Positions 7,212 through 8,220 of a stretch of 8,220 bases of DNA are shown piece by piece. A program made the translations under genes and the position numbers. Origin of the DNA: Hyphomonadaceae bacterium (GTDB taxonomy: Bacteria; Pseudomonadota; Alphaproteobacteria; Caulobacterales; Hyphomonadaceae); the NCBI GenBank assembly GCA_030696545.1, contig JAUYSA010000095.1, positions 1 through 8,220 of the forward strand, in the 5' to 3' direction. Within the stretch, counting starts at the first letter, position 1, and each line of letters opens with the position of its first letter. The notes beneath the pieces were generated by a model, which saw nothing but the letters and a program-made list of their open reading frames with translations, did no database searches and was not told the DNA's origin.

Positions 7212-7231
7212 CCTGAATCTTCAGGCATAAT
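7212..7231 (+). promoter_or_regulatory. Candidate -10 element with adjacent dyad upstream of the DUF1761 gene
   Basis: CATAAT (7226-7231) matches the -10 consensus at five of six positions and lies about 30 bases before the ATG. Directly upstream is a 14-base dyad, CCTGAA-TC-TTCAGG (7212-7225), that would occupy the promoter spacer. No good -35 is visible, so the promoter call is weak. Confidence 0.3.
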
Positions 7232-7261
7232 CTCCCCGCAGGGTCACTGGGGAGTGAAATC

Positions 7262-7675
7262 ATGCCAACCACCGGAATCATCGTCGGCGACAACTGGCTC
7301 GCCATCGGCGCAGGCGCCATCGCCTTCTACGCCGTCGGTTTCATCATCTACGGCGCCGTCTTCTCGAAGCTCTGGATGCAGCTCTCCGGCTTCACCAAGG
7401 AACAACTCGCCCCGCACACATGGAAGATGGCCGTCTCGCCCATCATGCCGATCCTCACCGCAATCGGCCTCGCCATCATCCTGAAGCTCGCCCAAGTCGA
7501 CAACCTCGCCACGGGCCTCGTCGTCACCTTCCAGATCTGGCTCTTCCTTATCCTGTCCACGCGCCTCTACTCGTTCGTGTACAGCCCCGAGAGACCCGGC
7601 CTGCTGGCAATGGACACGATCCACCTGCTGCTCGGCACGATGGCAGCCGGCGCAATCATCTCCGCCTGGCCCTGA
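7262..7675 (+). CDS. DUF1761 domain-containing integral membrane protein
   Basis: The predicted protein has 137 residues and about four membrane-spanning helices, near 10-32, 56-77, 82-104 and 114-135, so it belongs in the inner membrane. The pattern agrees with DUF1761: an early W-L-A-I-G-A-G-A-I-A-F-Y-x-V-G-F-I-I-Y helix, followed by K-L-W-M-Q-L-S-G-F at the first loop and an R-L-Y-S-F-V-Y segment late in the protein. The family has no established function. The ATG at 7262 has GGGGAG seven bases upstream, a strong ribosome binding site. It follows the etfBA terminator and so is probably transcribed from its own promoter; 61 bases separate it from the M20 peptidase gene, which may share its transcript. 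Confidence 0.85.
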   Translation: MPTTGIIVGDNWLAIGAGAIAFYAVGFIIYGAVFSKLWMQLSGFTKEQLAPHTWKMAVSPIMPILTAIGLAIILKLAQVDNLATGLVVTFQIWLFLILSTRLYSFVYSPERPGLLAMDTIHLLLGTMAAGAIISAWP

Positions 7676-7704
7676 TGCACTTGGCGTAGCCGCCCACGCA
7701 TGGT

Positions 7705-7726
7705 CTGATCCGCGAAACCGGATCAG
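7705..7726 (+). promoter_or_regulatory. Small hairpin next to the M20 peptidase ribosome binding site
   Basis: CTGATCCG (7705-7712) and CGGATCAG (7719-7726) form a perfect eight-base stem with a six-base loop. The stem's last two bases overlap the likely Shine-Dalgarno AGGGA (7725-7729), seven bases before the ATG at 7737. No T tract follows, so it is not an ordinary terminator. Confidence 0.4.
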
Positions 7727-7736
7727 GGACGACTCC

Positions 7737-8220
7737 ATGCGCACCACGCTTCTCGCCGCTTCCATGCTGGCCCTCGCCGCCTGCGCCACGTCCCCCGGCG
7801 CCAGCACCACCACAGCATCGACAGACCCCCGCGCTGGCGAAGCCGAATTCCGCGCGCTCTACAAAGAGCTGATCGAGATCAACACCACGCTCTCCGTCGG
7901 CTCCTGCACGAAAGCGTCCGAGGCGATGAAGGCCCGCCTCCTCGCCGCCGGCTACCCGGAGAGCGATCTCCACATCCTCGTGAACCCCAAGCCGAACCGC
8001 CCGCAGGATGGCAACCTCGTCGCCATCCTCCCCGGCACAGACCCGTCGCAGAAAGCCATCCTCCTGATGGCCCACATCGATGTGGTGGAAGCGAAGCGCG
8101 AAGACTGGGTCCGCGACCCCTTCGTGCTCACCGAAGAAGGCGGCTTCTTCTACGCCCGCGGCGCCAGCGACGATAAAAGCATGGCCGCAATCTTCACGGA
8201 CTCGATGATCCGCTTCAAGC
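7737..8220 (+). CDS. M20 family metallopeptidase, lipoprotein, 3'-partial
   Basis: This is the first 161 codons of a gene that runs off the window. The M20 family comprises zinc-dependent aminoacylases, carboxypeptidases and dipeptidases that need two metal ions. Residues 1-16 are a lipoprotein signal with lipobox L-A-A-C (Cys16 lipidated); the next residue is Ala, so outer-membrane sorting is likely. The mature N-terminus has a short Ser/Thr-rich linker. Metal site residues visible are His113 in H-I-D-V-V with Asp115 beside it, then D-P-F at 127-129 and the R-G-A-S-D-D-K segment in which Asp145 is the expected bridging ligand. The remaining metal ligands and catalytic Glu lie beyond the window. 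The ATG at 7737 is supported by AGGGA seven bases upstream and by the signal peptide. The likely role is degradation of small peptides or N-acyl amino acids at the envelope. Confidence 0.9.
   Translation, partial: MRTTLLAASMLALAACATSPGASTTTASTDPRAGEAEFRALYKELIEINTTLSVGSCTKASEAMKARLLAAGYPESDLHILVNPKPNRPQDGNLVAILPGTDPSQKAILLMAHIDVVEAKREDWVRDPFVLTEEGGFFYARGASDDKSMAAIFTDSMIRFK

Noticed and set aside
7244..8075. Minus-strand open frames across the DUF1761 and M20 genes
   Set aside because: They are shadows of plus-strand genes that have clear domain motifs, ribosome binding sites and signal sequences.

Overview
The window is high-GC DNA with strongly C/G-ending codons and looks like a piece of an alphaproteobacterial chromosome. 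The etfB-etfA pair, the DUF3144 and TerB-like proteins, the DUF1761 membrane protein and the CCCGGCGAAAGCCGGG-type palindromes together suggest a Caulobacterales/Hyphomonadaceae-like organism. That placement is inference from gene content and style; no rRNA or other phylogenetic marker gene is present.

Layout. Positions 1-928 (+) hold the 3' part of a beta-lactamase-fold serine hydrolase whose start lies outside the window. A 247-base spacer with a seven-G tract follows. Next come a glycosyltransferase family 25 gene (1176-2081, +), richer in A/T-ending codons than its neighbours, and a prolyl-oligopeptidase (S9) lipoprotein gene (2199-4187, +). Two large imperfect palindromes (4201-4302 and 4356-4441) fill the gap between this gene and a convergent two-gene minus-strand operon encoding a DUF3144 protein (5202-4912) and a TerB-like protein (4907-4452). 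A divergent intergenic region leads to etfB (5455-6201, +) and etfA (6204-7133, +), closed by a strong intrinsic terminator (7156-7185). A four-helix DUF1761 membrane protein (7262-7675, +) and the 5' part of an M20 metallopeptidase lipoprotein gene (7737 to the window end, +) complete the window.

How the genes work together. The clearest functional unit is etfBA, the two subunits of the soluble FAD-containing electron transfer flavoprotein, which carries electrons from acyl-CoA and related dehydrogenases to ETF:quinone oxidoreductase. The DUF3144/TerB pair is a translationally coupled operon of unknown role. Three hydrolases (beta-lactamase fold, S9 and M20), at least two of them with lipoprotein signals, point to an envelope-based peptide or ester degrading lifestyle, but they are not arranged as one operon.

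I see no CRISPR array, tRNA or rRNA gene, transposase, or recognisable new defence or mobile system. Most of the window is ordinary chromosomal content. The points worth a second look are the paired palindromes, the poly-G tract that splits a possible small ORF upstream of the glycosyltransferase, and two small dyads near start or promoter regions.
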